A stretch of 64,000 nucleotides of DNA from contig NZ_JAGJCF010000010.1 in the NCBI RefSeq assembly GCF_017815135.1, positions 111,716 to 175,715 of the forward strand, given 5' to 3'. Under the pieces are notes generated by a model that was given only the letters and a program-made list of their open reading frames with translations, ran no database searches and had not been told where the DNA came from. A program made the translations under genes and the position numbers. Below, piece after piece: positions 30,909 to 39,248 of the stretch. Each line of letters begins with the position of its first letter. Position 1 is the stretch's first letter. This DNA comes from Jiella mangrovi. Lineage in GTDB: Bacteria > Pseudomonadota > Alphaproteobacteria > Rhizobiales > Rhizobiaceae.

Positions 30909-32567
30909 ATGACGGACAAGACTTTTGATCCCGTCACCTTCGACATCATCCAGAACGCCCTGGAAGCCATCGCGGACGAGATGTTCTATGCTCAGGTGAA
31001 GACCTCGATGAGCGCGATCATCTACGAGGTGCTGGACCTGTCGACCTCGGTTCTGAGCCCCCAGGGCGAGATCGCGGCCTCGGGTGCGGGGATCCCGGCC
31101 TTCATCGGCGTGCTCGACAAGGCGATCTTGGGCATCCTGAAGAAGTTCCCGCTGGACCAGATCCGCGAGGGTGACGTCTTTGCCTCGAACGATCCCTACT
31201 TCGGCGGCGTGACCCACCTGAACGACATGGTGCTGGCGCAGCCGGTGTTCCACGAGGGCAAGATGGTTGCCTGGGTCGCCAACATCGCCCACTGGAACGA
31301 CGTGGGCGGCAACGTGCCGGGCTCCATGTCCTCGGAAGCCACGGAAATCTTCCAGGAAGGCGTGCGGATCCCTGCGGTGAAGCTCTTCATGGAAGGCCAG
31401 CAAAACGAGGCGGTCTTCGACATCCTGAAGATCAACTCGCGCCTGCCCGACTTCCTGCATGGCGACCTCTGGGCCGGCATCGCGGGGCTGCGCATCGGCG
31501 AACGCCGGGTGCTGGAGCTGGTGAACAAGTACGGCGCCGATACCTTCGAGACGGCGGTCAGCGACTACATGGACCTGGGCGAACGCCGGGCCCGCGCAGC
31601 GCTGGAGAAGATCCCGCACGGCACCTATGCCTTCTCGGAAGAGCAGGATTCCGGCGTGGTGCATAACGTCGAGCTGACGATCACCGCGGATGAATTCATC
31701 GTCGACCTGACGAACAACCCGGCGCAATCGGGCTCGCTCAACTGCTCGCGCGAGGGTACCGAGATCGCCGTACAGCTGGCCTTCAAGGATTTCACCGATC
31801 CCGACGCCCCCGGCAACGGCGGCTTCTTCAAGCCGCTGAAGGTGGTGACGAAACCCGGCACGATCTACCACGTCGAGGCCCCCGGGGCGCTTGGCTATTA
31901 CTCCGAGGTCGAGATCCGGCTGTTCGACATGATTCTGCGTGCCCTGGCAGAGCATTTCCCCGGCGTTGTGCCGGCGGGCAACTTCGCTTCCATCTGCGGC
32001 ACCAACGTGGGCGGTCCGCACCCCGAAACCGGTCGCCATTATACCATCGTTGAACCGCAGGTCGGCGGTTGGGGCGCCTGGGAAGGCTGCGATGGTGTGT
32101 CTGGGCAGTTCTCCGGGTTCCACGGCGAGACCTTCAACTGCCCGGCGGAAGTGGCCGAAGCGCGCTATGGCCTGGGCGTCGACCAGGTGGCGCTGAACAC
32201 CGAGCCCGGCGGCGAGGGGCAGTGGCGCGGCGGCAAGGGCATCGAGACGCATTACCGCGTGCGCGCCGACAACAACTTTCTGTCGGTGGGCTATACTCGC
32301 AGCCGGATCGCGCCCTGGGGCGCCTCGGGCGGGCTCGACGGCTCGGTCAACTACGTCGAGGTTCTGCGCCGCGACGGTGGCAAGGAACGCCACGCCTTCT
32401 GCACTAACCTGAAGGTCAACGAGGGCGACGTGATCCGCGTGGTCACCGGCAACGGCGGCGGCTATGGCGACCCCAAGCTGCGCAGCCGCGACGCGATCAA
32501 GCGCGACCTGCGCAATGACTACCTGACGCCGGAACGCGCCAAGGAAATCTACGGCTACGAGGCCTGA
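30909..32567 (+). CDS. Hydantoinase/oxoprolinase family protein, HyuB-type subunit
   Basis: A 552-residue HyuB / 5-oxoprolinase C-terminal-half protein. Typical segments are DEMFYAQVKTSMSAIIYEVL, LSPQGEIAASGAGIPAFIG, VFASNDPYFGGVTHLNDMVL and VANIAHWNDVGGNVPGSMSS, with metal-binding-like His and Asp residues, and the C-terminal TGNGGGYGDPKLRSRDAI. It forms the catalytic complex with the HyuA-type subunit immediately upstream. A strong rho-independent terminator follows at 32593-32616, so this ends the main transcript that begins at the amidohydrolase gene. Confidence 0.9.
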   Translation: MTDKTFDPVTFDIIQNALEAIADEMFYAQVKTSMSAIIYEVLDLSTSVLSPQGEIAASGAGIPAFIGVLDKAILGILKKFPLDQIREGDVFASNDPYFGGVTHLNDMVLAQPVFHEGKMVAWVANIAHWNDVGGNVPGSMSSEATEIFQEGVRIPAVKLFMEGQQNEAVFDILKINSRLPDFLHGDLWAGIAGLRIGERRVLELVNKYGADTFETAVSDYMDLGERRARAALEKIPHGTYAFSEEQDSGVVHNVELTITADEFIVDLTNNPAQSGSLNCSREGTEIAVQLAFKDFTDPDAPGNGGFFKPLKVVTKPGTIYHVEAPGALGYYSEVEIRLFDMILRALAEHFPGVVPAGNFASICGTNVGGPHPETGRHYTIVEPQVGGWGAWEGCDGVSGQFSGFHGETFNCPAEVAEARYGLGVDQVALNTEPGGEGQWRGGKGIETHYRVRADNNFLSVGYTRSRIAPWGASGGLDGSVNYVEVLRRDGGKERHAFCTNLKVNEGDVIRVVTGNGGGYGDPKLRSRDAIKRDLRNDYLTPERAKEIYGYEA

Positions 32568-32592
32568 GCGCCTGACTGCCGCACAGCGACAG

Positions 32593-32616
32593 CCGCCCTC
32601 ATGGGGGCGGTTTTTT
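32593..32616 (+). terminator. Rho-independent terminator after hyuB
   Basis: CCGCCC (32593-32598) pairs with GGGCGG (32605-32610) around a six-base loop and is followed directly by six T residues. It lies 25 bases past the hyuB stop and separates hyuAB from the dehydrogenase gene. Confidence 0.88.
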
Positions 32617-32652
32617 CATGACATGCAAGACCATACCTGCAAGGAGGCCGAC

Positions 32653-34179
32653 ATGACCTTTACCCCTCACGGCAAACACCTGATTGCCGGCGCATGGATC
32701 GCCAGTGAAGCGACCTTCTCCTCCGAGCCCGCCCATGGGCCCGCGTACGACTTCTCGCTCGGCACCCCCGAGCTCGTGGCGCAGGCCTGCGAGGCCGCAG
32801 AGGAGGCCTTCTGGAGCTACGGTTATTCGACCCGTGCCGAGCGCGCGGCCTTTCTGAATGCCATCGCCGACGAGATCGAGGCCCGCGCCGAGGCGATCAC
32901 CGAGATCGGCAGCCAGGAAAGCGGCTTGCCCGAAGCGCGACTAAAGGGTGAACGCGGCCGCACGACCGGCCAGCTGCGCATGTTCGCCGATCACATCCAG
33001 AAGGGCGATTACCTGGACAGGCGGCACGACGCAGCCCTTCCCGACCGCGCCCCTGCGCCCCGACCCGAGCTGTTCACGATGCAGCGCCCGATCGGCCCGG
33101 TGGCCGTCTTCGGCGCCTCGAACTTCCCGCTCGCCTTCTCGACCGCCGGTGGCGATACCGCCGCCGCGCTGGCCGCGGGCTGCCCCGTGGTGGTGAAGGG
33201 CCATGGCGCACACCCCGGCACCGGCGAGATCATCGCCGAGGCGATCCACGCCGCCGTGGAGAAGACCGGCATGCCGAAAGGCGTCTTCTCGCTTGTGCAG
33301 GGCGGTGACCGATCGGTGGGACAGGCCCTCGTGCAGCACCCGCTGATCAAGGCCGTGGGCTTTACCGGCTCTCTCGGCGGCGGTCGCGCGCTCTTCGACC
33401 TTTGCGCCCAACGCCCTGAACCGATCCCCTTCTTCGGCGAGCTGGGCTCGGTCAACCCGATGTTCCTGCTGCCGGAAGCGGTATCCGCACGCGGTGAGGC
33501 CCTGGGCCAAGGCTGGGCCGGATCGCTCGCCATGGGCGCGGGCCAGTTCTGCACCAACCCCGGCATCGCCGTGATGCTGGAAGGGGCCGAGGGCGAGGCC
33601 CTGGTGGAAGCCGCTCGCGCGGCGCTGTCGGAAACCGGCGCCCAGGTCATGCTGACCGACGGCATCGCCAAGGCCTATGCCTCGGGCGCCGAGAAGGTGG
33701 CACGCGAGCCGGGTGTGCAGGAGCTGCTGAGCTCGGTCTGTGACGTGCGCGAGGCCAAGCCCTTCCTGTTCCGGATCTCGGCCGACGACTGGCTGGGCAA
33801 CCACGCGCTGACCGAGGAGGTCTTTGGCCCGCTCGGCCTGGTCGTTGTGGCAAAGGACGTGGACCAGATGGTCGAGGTGGCCCGCAGCTTTGCCGGGCAG
33901 CTTACCGCGACGATCCACATGGGTGACGGCGACGCGCCGCTGGGCCGCCGCCTGATGCCGGTGCTGGAACGCAAGGCCGGCAGGGTTCTGGTGAACGGCT
34001 TCCCCACCGGCGTTGAGGTCTGCGACACGATGGTGCATGGCGGCCCCTATCCCGCCTCGACCAACTTCGGTGCAACCTCGGTGGGCACGCTGTCGATCCG
34101 CCGCTTCCTGCGCCCGGTCTGCTATCAGAACCTGCCGGCGGCCCTGCTGCCCGAGGATCTGGCCGAGATTGCGCAATGA
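32653..34179 (+). CDS. Alpha-ketoglutaric semialdehyde dehydrogenase (2,5-dioxopentanoate dehydrogenase)
   Basis: A 508-residue NAD(P)-dependent aldehyde dehydrogenase. Catalytic Cys300 is in GAGQFCTNPG and general-base Glu263 in PFFGELGSVNP; both contexts are those of the hydroxyproline/sugar-acid ketoglutaric semialdehyde dehydrogenases. The cofactor site includes GFTGSLGGGRAL. It converts the product of the DapA-like deaminase to 2-oxoglutarate and so closes the hydroxyproline pathway. Start taken at 32653 because AAGGAGG lies six bases upstream and the N-terminus matches the family. The gene is behind a terminator and must have its own promoter between 32617 and 32640. Its stop overlaps the start of the M20 gene. 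Confidence 0.9.
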   Translation: MTFTPHGKHLIAGAWIASEATFSSEPAHGPAYDFSLGTPELVAQACEAAEEAFWSYGYSTRAERAAFLNAIADEIEARAEAITEIGSQESGLPEARLKGERGRTTGQLRMFADHIQKGDYLDRRHDAALPDRAPAPRPELFTMQRPIGPVAVFGASNFPLAFSTAGGDTAAALAAGCPVVVKGHGAHPGTGEIIAEAIHAAVEKTGMPKGVFSLVQGGDRSVGQALVQHPLIKAVGFTGSLGGGRALFDLCAQRPEPIPFFGELGSVNPMFLLPEAVSARGEALGQGWAGSLAMGAGQFCTNPGIAVMLEGAEGEALVEAARAALSETGAQVMLTDGIAKAYASGAEKVAREPGVQELLSSVCDVREAKPFLFRISADDWLGNHALTEEVFGPLGLVVVAKDVDQMVEVARSFAGQLTATIHMGDGDAPLGRRLMPVLERKAGRVLVNGFPTGVEVCDTMVHGGPYPASTNFGATSVGTLSIRRFLRPVCYQNLPAALLPEDLAEIAQ

Positions 34180-34578
34180 ATGCGCAGGATCTCTCTGACC
34201 TTTCGGCCCGCCTCGATCAGGTGATCGGGGCGGGCGCCGCCGAACAGACCGCCTGGTTGCCGCGGCTGGCCTCCTTCGACAGCACCCGCGGCAAGGAAGG
34301 CCCCTGCCAGGCCTGGCTGGCCGGTGAATTCGAGCAGCGCGGCTGGAGCGTGGACAGTTTCGCCATTTCCGAGGTGGAGATCGCCGGCAAGCCCGGCGCC
34401 TCGGCGGTGGTTGACGTGGACTACGACAAGGCGATCCAGGTGGTGGCCAAAGCCGGCACCGAGGGCGGCAAGGGCCGCAGCCTGATCCTGCAGGGCATAT
34501 CGACGTGGTACCCACCGGCGCGCCCGAACTCTGGGACCGCGATCCCTTTACTCCCGAGGTGAAGGACGGGCGCATGTA
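34176..34578 (+). pseudogene. M20-family deacylase/peptidase, truncated and frameshifted
   Basis: The N-terminal part of an ArgE/DapE-type M20 metallohydrolase that overlaps the dehydrogenase stop (ATGA). The first frame reads normally to RSLILQG at about 34495. There one base is missing, and the expected metal-binding motif GHIDVVPTGAPELW then DPFTPEVKDGRM continues in the next frame. At 34579 the coding sequence is cut by a 38-base Tn3-family terminal repeat, so about two thirds of the protein is gone. When intact it would have hydrolysed an N-acyl or peptide bond, in keeping with the amidohydrolase in the same island. Confidence 0.8.
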
Positions 34579-34616
34579 GGGGTCTGTTCCGGTAGGGGGC
34601 CAAATCGTACGCTAAG
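34579..34616 (+). mobile_element. Terminal inverted repeat of a Tn3-family transposon
   Basis: Thirty-eight bases that start GGGGTC and end ACGCTAAG, the length and ends typical of Tn3-family inverted repeats. It abuts the broken M20 gene on the left, and a resolvase-like fragment reads towards it from the right. No tnpA or second inverted repeat is in the window, so only a remnant survives. Confidence 0.75.
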
Positions 34617-34812
34617 GGTGAGCGCTTCGGTTTAGAGTGCGAGAGACGGTCGGGCGTAAGACCGAGAACAACTCGGCGAGATCACTGGCGCTGTAGTCGC
34701 CGGTATCGTACATGCGGCGGAGTTCCCGCTGCTGCCTGTCTGGGACCCTGATCGACGTCTCGCGCTTCGAGGCGCTGACCGCACCCTTTCTCGACCGCCT
34801 CCTCGACGGCAT
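34612..34812 (-). pseudogene. tnpR: Tn3-type resolvase, C-terminal fragment
   Basis: The last residues, RQQRELRRMYDTGDYSASDL followed by AELFSVLRPTVSRTLNR, form the C-terminal helix-turn-helix of serine resolvases of Tn3 transposons (compare the usual family pattern ELAELFGVSRPTVYR). The catalytic N-terminal domain is missing, and the stop codon lies inside the transposon terminal repeat, the normal Tn3 layout for a gene reading to the end. The upstream limit of the fragment is uncertain; the Met at 34812 is not a real start. It is non-functional debris of the insertion that broke the M20 gene. Confidence 0.65.
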
Positions 34813-34882
34813 AGCCGCAGGTCTTGAGTTCGATCAGCAAGGAAAGCTCGCCGAGGCAGAGATCGATCGCGTCTATCAGGTC

Positions 34883-35084
34883 GCTTTCATTGCGAAGCAC
34901 CGGACCATCTGGCCGGTGGCATGGCTGTGCAGTGCGCTGTCTCCCGCTCGGGCTTTCATGCCTGGCTCAACCGCAGGCCGATGTGTTCGACTATATCGAG
35001 CGCTTCTATAACCCACGGCGAAGGCACTCGACACTGGGCTATATGAGCCCCGCCGAGTTCGAGGAGAAAGCTATGTTAGCTTAA
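34883..35084 (+). pseudogene. IS3-family transposase OrfB, internally deleted
   Basis: Two ends of an IS3 OrfB integrase are joined with the middle missing. The N-terminal piece FIAKHRTIWPVAWLC (from 34886) continues in another frame as AVSRSGFHAWLNR. From 34980 a third frame gives the C-terminal DVFDYIERFYNPRRRHSTLG and ends SPAEFEEKAMLA at the TAA 35082-35084. The DDE catalytic region is lost. The element is dead but shows which IS family produced the right-hand junction. Confidence 0.82.
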
Positions 35085-35923
35085 CCTGGTGTCCGAAAAA
35101 CCGGGAGCAGGCCAGCTTTCAGCCGGGCCTCCGCACGCTCCGCACGCAGATAGGTCTCGACGATCAGCGTCTCGTCGCTCGCCACGCCGCGATAGCCGAG
35201 AAAAGCGCCGCCGCGATTGAAGACCGGCGCGCCGGTCATCACCAGATGGAACTCGCCGCCTGCCGGTGCGCGAAAGGCGAAGCGGAAGTGCCGGAAGGGC
35301 TCGCGTGCATCGAGCACGCGTTTGTGGCCACGCCAATGTGGATCACGCTCGATGTCGATGCCGCAGGCCTCCCAGAGAGTCCGTCCGACGCTTCGAAGGG
35401 GGTCCGACCATTCGGCCTGTTCGCCGGATTCGGCGGTAAAGGCGATCCGGTGCTCGGCGTCTGTCTCCCATATCCAGTCGGAGGTCGCCTCGACGATCTG
35501 CCGGTAGCGCTCTTCGGAGGCTCGGCGCGCATGGTTTTGCTCGGCCGCCGCGAGTTCGCGCACGACGGCCGGAACGAGCCGCGAGAGATTGTGCTTGAGG
35601 ACGAGATCGCTCGCACCCTCGCGCAAGAGCGAGACGGCGATTTCCTCGCCGACGGCGCCGGAGACGACCACGATCGGCATGTCGCGGTCGGCGGCCTTCA
35701 CGGCACTGGCGATGTCGCTGAAATGGGTGTTCGGCAGATTGTAGTCCGAAAGGACGACGTCCCAGCTCTCGTCCCTCAGCAGGCAACGCGCGACATGAAG
35801 ACTCGGCGCGACCTTCGTCTCCACCTTGAACTCATGGCGCCGGAACTCCCGCACGAGAAGTTCGGCATCGTCGGCGTTGTCCTCGATGAGGAGGACCCGT
35901 GTGCCCCCGCCCGTTGCACTCAT
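35081..35923 (-). pseudogene. Response regulator with PAS domain, 3' end truncated by the IS3 remnant
   Basis: From ATG 35923 the protein has a receiver domain (LLIEDN at 11-16, phospho-acceptor Asp60 in VVLSDYNLP, Lys110 in VLKHN) and a PAS domain at about 138-255 (RYRQIVEATSDWIWETDAEH). After residue 269 the native sequence stops and the last residues (GLLPVFRTPG) are read from the IS end. Receiver-PAS proteins of this type usually continue into a kinase or cyclase, so the output is missing. It overlaps the upstream response regulator by four bases. It is listed as a broken gene although the remaining reading frame is open and could still be expressed. Confidence 0.72.
35090..35114 (+). mobile_element. 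Right end of the IS3-family remnant
   Basis: TGTCCGAAAAACCGGGAGCA followed by GGCCA lies six bases after the transposase stop and has the look of an IS3-family terminal repeat (outer end TGGCCTGCTCCC). To its right the coding sequence of the response regulator-PAS gene begins, so the junction with native chromosome is at about 35114. Confidence 0.6.
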
Positions 35924-36375
35924 GACGGCATCCTCGCATCGTTTCCTCGGGGGCATTCGTTGAGATTGAGCCAGTATTCGCAAAGCCGGCGAGCGGCTTC
36001 GACGAAGGCGTCGAAGGCGATCGGCTTGCGCACGTAGCTGTTGCAGCCCAGCTCATATCCGCACAGAAGATCGCGTTCTTCCCGCGAGGAGGTCAGGACC
36101 ACGATCGGCAGCTTGCGGCCATCCGCATCGGCGCGCACGCGCCGCAGCACCTCAAGGCCGTCGATGCGCGGCAGGTTGAGATCGAGGAGGATGAGCTGCG
36201 GCGTCAGACGCCCGGCGCAGGCACGGGGGCCGGTGCCGAACAGATAGTCGAGGGCCTCGACGCCGTCGCGCGCGACGATGATCTCGTTGGAGATCTTGTT
36301 CCTGCGAAGGGCCCGGATCGTCAGGGCCTCGTCGTCGGGATTGTCTTCGATCAGAAGGATCGGTCTTGCCGTCAT
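35920..36375 (-). CDS. Single-domain response regulator, Rcp1-like
   Basis: A 151-residue receiver-only protein: acidic pair in ILLIEDNPDD, phospho-acceptor Asp65 in LILLDLNLPR, Thr/Ser in VVLTSSREERD and Lys117 in SYVRKPIAF. The segment LIEDNPDDEALTIRALRRN and the VARDGVEALDYLFGTG stretch are typical of the Rcp1 type that serves phytochrome-like kinases. It overlaps the sensor kinase gene upstream and the receiver-PAS gene downstream by four bases at each end, so all three are co-translated. It is probably the direct partner of the kinase at 36372-38231. Confidence 0.9.
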   Translation of the reverse strand: MTARPILLIEDNPDDEALTIRALRRNKISNEIIVARDGVEALDYLFGTGPRACAGRLTPQLILLDLNLPRIDGLEVLRRVRADADGRKLPIVVLTSSREERDLLCGYELGCNSYVRKPIAFDAFVEAARRLCEYWLNLNECPRGNDARMPS

Positions 36376-38231
36376 GGTCCCGGCTTTCCCAATGTGAAGA
36401 AGAATGTTGCGCCGAGGTCGGGCGAGGCCTCGGCCCAGATCCGCCCGCCATGGCGGCTGACGATCCGCTGGGCCGTCGCAAGGCCAATGCCGGTGCCCGG
36501 ATAGGTGTCGGCATGCAGGCGCTGAAAGGCTCCGAACAAGCGGCCGGCATGTTCCATGTCGAAGCCCGCCCCGTTGTCGGCGACGAAGAAGACCGTGTCC
36601 GCCCCGCGGCCACGACGTCCGACCGATATCTCGGCGTGGTCGGCCTTTGCCGTGAACTTCACGGCGTTGCCGAGGAGGTTTTCGAGGAGGATCTGCAACA
36701 GGCCTGCATCCGCAACCGCCGGCATCCCCGGCTCGATAGTCCAGCGGACGGGGTGAGGGGATTCCACCGCATCCACCACGGTGCGGGCAAGCTGCGTGAC
36801 GTCGATAGGAGTCGGTCTGATGTCTGTTGTGGTCACGCGGGCGAGCCCGAGGAGATCGTCGATGAGATGGCCCATGCGCTGGGCCGCAAGACGGATGCGT
36901 TCGAGATAGCGCCGCCCCTCGGGATCGAGCGTATCGCCGTAATCCTCGTAAAGCGCGAGGCTGAAACCATCGATCGAGCGCAGCGGCGTGCGCAGATCGT
37001 GGGACACCGAATAGGAGAATGCCTCGAGCTCGCGATTGACCGAGGCAAGCGCCATGTTGTCCGTCTCGAGCTGATGCGCCAGATCGCGCACCTTGGCTTC
37101 GGAAACGCTCCGGCGCTGCCATTGCGAGCCGATTGCAAGCGATGCGGCGGCAAACAGAACGAGCGTGCCGGCCCAGACCACGGTCTCTGCGAGGAGAGGG
37201 CTATTTGCGTTCGATTTTGCGCGCTCGGGCGAGAGAAAGGCCACGGCGTACCAGCGCGGCCGGGTCGCGCGACCGGGATTACCGGCGGCGAGGGTCCGAT
37301 CGACGGCAGCGAAGGCAAACTCGCCCGTGGCCGTCGAGGCGGCGCCGACAAGCTCCTTTGCGTTGCGCATTGCTTCCCAGGCAGCGCCATGGGCAGCCGC
37401 GAAGCTCAGGGACTGGCGATCGTGATACATGAACGCCCATTCGACGGTGGGGTCCGGCCCGAGCAACCAGTAGCCGGCCTCATCGATCAGCCAGACCTCT
37501 CCGCCGCGCCCGATAGCCTTGCGGCGCAGATCTTCGAGGAGATCCCTGGCGTTGTAGTTCAGGACCAGGACCCCGCGTCGTTCTCCTGAGGGATGGAAGA
37601 CCGGCGCCGCAAAACGCAGGGTCGGTCGGATCGGCACCTCGATCACTCCGCGTTCGACGTTGAGATCCAGTCGCGAGATATAAAAGTTGCCATCAGGCAG
37701 ACCGATCGTCTCCTCGAAGTAATAACGGCTGGCCTTGTCCTGCAGAAGGTGCTGCGCCAGCGCAACGGGTTGCCCCGCGGCGTTCACGTCGACCCGCAGC
37801 ACTTCCTGGCCGGCGATGTCGAGCAAGCGGGCGGAGTTGTATTGCGGTTTATGGCCGAGAAACTCGACCAATTGCTCTTCAAGCCTTTGACGGTTGGCAA
37901 CCCCGCCAGTCTCCAGCCACTGCCGCAATGTGCGATCGTCGGCGAGAAAGCCGGCATCCGTCACGCCGTTGCGAAGATGCGCGTTGACGTCGATCACCGC
38001 GATGTCGACGATCTGTTCGAGGGTTTTGCCGTGGAGCTGCTCGATGGCTTCCGCCTCGACCCAGACGACCAAAGCGAAGGCCGCTGTCGCCAGAAAAGCC
38101 GCCGGCACGAAGACGAAAGCGGCCTTGGCGTAGAGGCCGCGCGCCACGAAGCGGCGGGACGGCATTGCCGCACGCGACCACCATCGCTGCGGTGATCGCG
38201 CTTTGTCCGGCGGTATGGCGAAGTCCGTCAT
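36372..38231 (-). CDS. Membrane-bound sensor histidine kinase with extracytoplasmic sensor domain
   Basis: A 619-residue kinase. Membrane helices lie near residues 36-57 and 349-368, enclosing a roughly 290-residue periplasmic domain of Cache-like make-up (ARLLDIAGQEVLRVDVN, YYFEETIGLPDGNFYISRLD). A coiled-coil linker leads to the H box YSVSHDLRTPLRSIDGFS with His411, the N box ENLLGNAVKF with Asn522, G1 DNGAGFD at 552-558 and G2 GTGIGLA. The H box is of the phytochrome-like class that pairs with Rcp1-type regulators, and exactly such a gene overlaps its stop. The ligand is unknown; Cache-type domains often bind small organic molecules. Confidence 0.92.
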   Translation of the reverse strand: MTDFAIPPDKARSPQRWWSRAAMPSRRFVARGLYAKAAFVFVPAAFLATAAFALVVWVEAEAIEQLHGKTLEQIVDIAVIDVNAHLRNGVTDAGFLADDRTLRQWLETGGVANRQRLEEQLVEFLGHKPQYNSARLLDIAGQEVLRVDVNAAGQPVALAQHLLQDKASRYYFEETIGLPDGNFYISRLDLNVERGVIEVPIRPTLRFAAPVFHPSGERRGVLVLNYNARDLLEDLRRKAIGRGGEVWLIDEAGYWLLGPDPTVEWAFMYHDRQSLSFAAAHGAAWEAMRNAKELVGAASTATGEFAFAAVDRTLAAGNPGRATRPRWYAVAFLSPERAKSNANSPLLAETVVWAGTLVLFAAASLAIGSQWQRRSVSEAKVRDLAHQLETDNMALASVNRELEAFSYSVSHDLRTPLRSIDGFSLALYEDYGDTLDPEGRRYLERIRLAAQRMGHLIDDLLGLARVTTTDIRPTPIDVTQLARTVVDAVESPHPVRWTIEPGMPAVADAGLLQILLENLLGNAVKFTAKADHAEISVGRRGRGADTVFFVADNGAGFDMEHAGRLFGAFQRLHADTYPGTGIGLATAQRIVSRHGGRIWAEASPDLGATFFFTLGKPGP

Positions 38232-38241
38232 CGCCGATCCG

Positions 38242-39174
38242 TCAGGCCCGCAGAATGGGGCAGTGGGTCCTCAGGGCCGAGGCGATTTCCTCGAACAGAA
38301 ACGGCTTGCGAAACACGCCGGTCGCAGCTCTCGGCCCGAGCAGGTCTTCCACCCTTGGCGTGGGACGTTCTGCGGTCTCGAGCTCGCCCGTGATGACGAA
38401 GATCGGCAGTGTCGCTGTGTCCTTGTTCTCACGCAGCCGCCAGATCAGATAATGGCCCCCGCCATTGGGCATCAGATAGTCGGTGATGACGGCGTGGGGC
38501 TCTTCGCGCACGGCCGTCCGGTAGGCGTCGATCCCGTTGTCGGCGACGAAGATCGTGGCCTTCATCTTCTCCAGCCGCGATCTGAGGGCGGTGATTACAC
38601 CGAGATCGTCGTCGACCAGGAGGACGCGGGCGCCGGGAGCCGGCAAAGTTCCTGAACGGGTCGCAGTCCCGGTGGGCAAAAACGACCGAGACTGCGAAGG
38701 GTCGGTCTCAAGCGTCTCCAGTTGCAAGAGATCGGCGAGGATCGAGCGAATGTTGCTCCAAGCCTCTGTGGTCTTGGGAACGTAATAGGCGCCGATCGCC
38801 TCGCATCGCTCGCTCGTCTCGTTGTCCCGGCATCCCGTCAGGACGATGACGTTCATCCCCGGCATCTTCGAATTGAGCAGCAGTTCACAGACCTGAAAGC
38901 CGCCGACCTCAGGCATGTCGATGTCGACGATCATGACGTCGGGAAAGTTGTTGCGGCTCTTCAGGACCGCCTGCAGCCCGCCTTCTGCCGTCGTGACATC
39001 GAGACCGAGCCGCCGGCAGCGCGTCGCAAGGACGCGGACGACGCCCGGATCGTCATCGACGATCAGTATCTTCGGCGAGACTGTATCCAAATCGCGGTTG
39101 AACGCATCGGGAGGGGTCGTTCCCACGGCAGCAAGGGACCGGCTTTGCTGGATCTCATTCATTTTGGGGTTCAT
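38242..39174 (-). CDS. Tandem-receiver response regulator
   Basis: A 310-residue protein with two receiver domains and no DNA-binding or enzymatic output. Receiver one: VDDDPG at 39-44, Asp84 in MIVDIDMPEVGG, Lys134 in YYVPKT. Receiver two: LVDDDLG at 186-192, Asp232 in VITDYLMPNGGG, Lys290 in GVFRKPF. Both therefore look phosphorylatable. Ten bases separate it from the kinase gene downstream. A protein with two receivers can act as a phosphate sink or link two kinases in a relay; which applies here is unknown. Confidence 0.9.
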   Translation of the reverse strand: MNPKMNEIQQSRSLAAVGTTPPDAFNRDLDTVSPKILIVDDDPGVVRVLATRCRRLGLDVTTAEGGLQAVLKSRNNFPDVMIVDIDMPEVGGFQVCELLLNSKMPGMNVIVLTGCRDNETSERCEAIGAYYVPKTTEAWSNIRSILADLLQLETLETDPSQSRSFLPTGTATRSGTLPAPGARVLLVDDDLGVITALRSRLEKMKATIFVADNGIDAYRTAVREEPHAVITDYLMPNGGGHYLIWRLRENKDTATLPIFVITGELETAERPTPRVEDLLGPRAATGVFRKPFLFEEIASALRTHCPILRA

Positions 39175-39248
39175 CGGCGCTCTCCTTCACGACCTGTCAG
39201 TAGTCTCTTCAAGCCGAAGCTGAGTTTCATGGCATCGATCCTTGCCCA

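Noticed and set aside
28797..32393. Open frame of 1198 codons on the minus strand
   Set aside because: It is antisense to hyuA and hyuB and has the same complement-type composition; hyuA and hyuB are clear family members.
34712..34882. Reading frame joining the resolvase region to the IS3 transposase on the plus strand
   Set aside because: The part before 34883 has no resemblance to IS3 OrfA and overlaps the resolvase tail on the other strand, so it is chance open frame.
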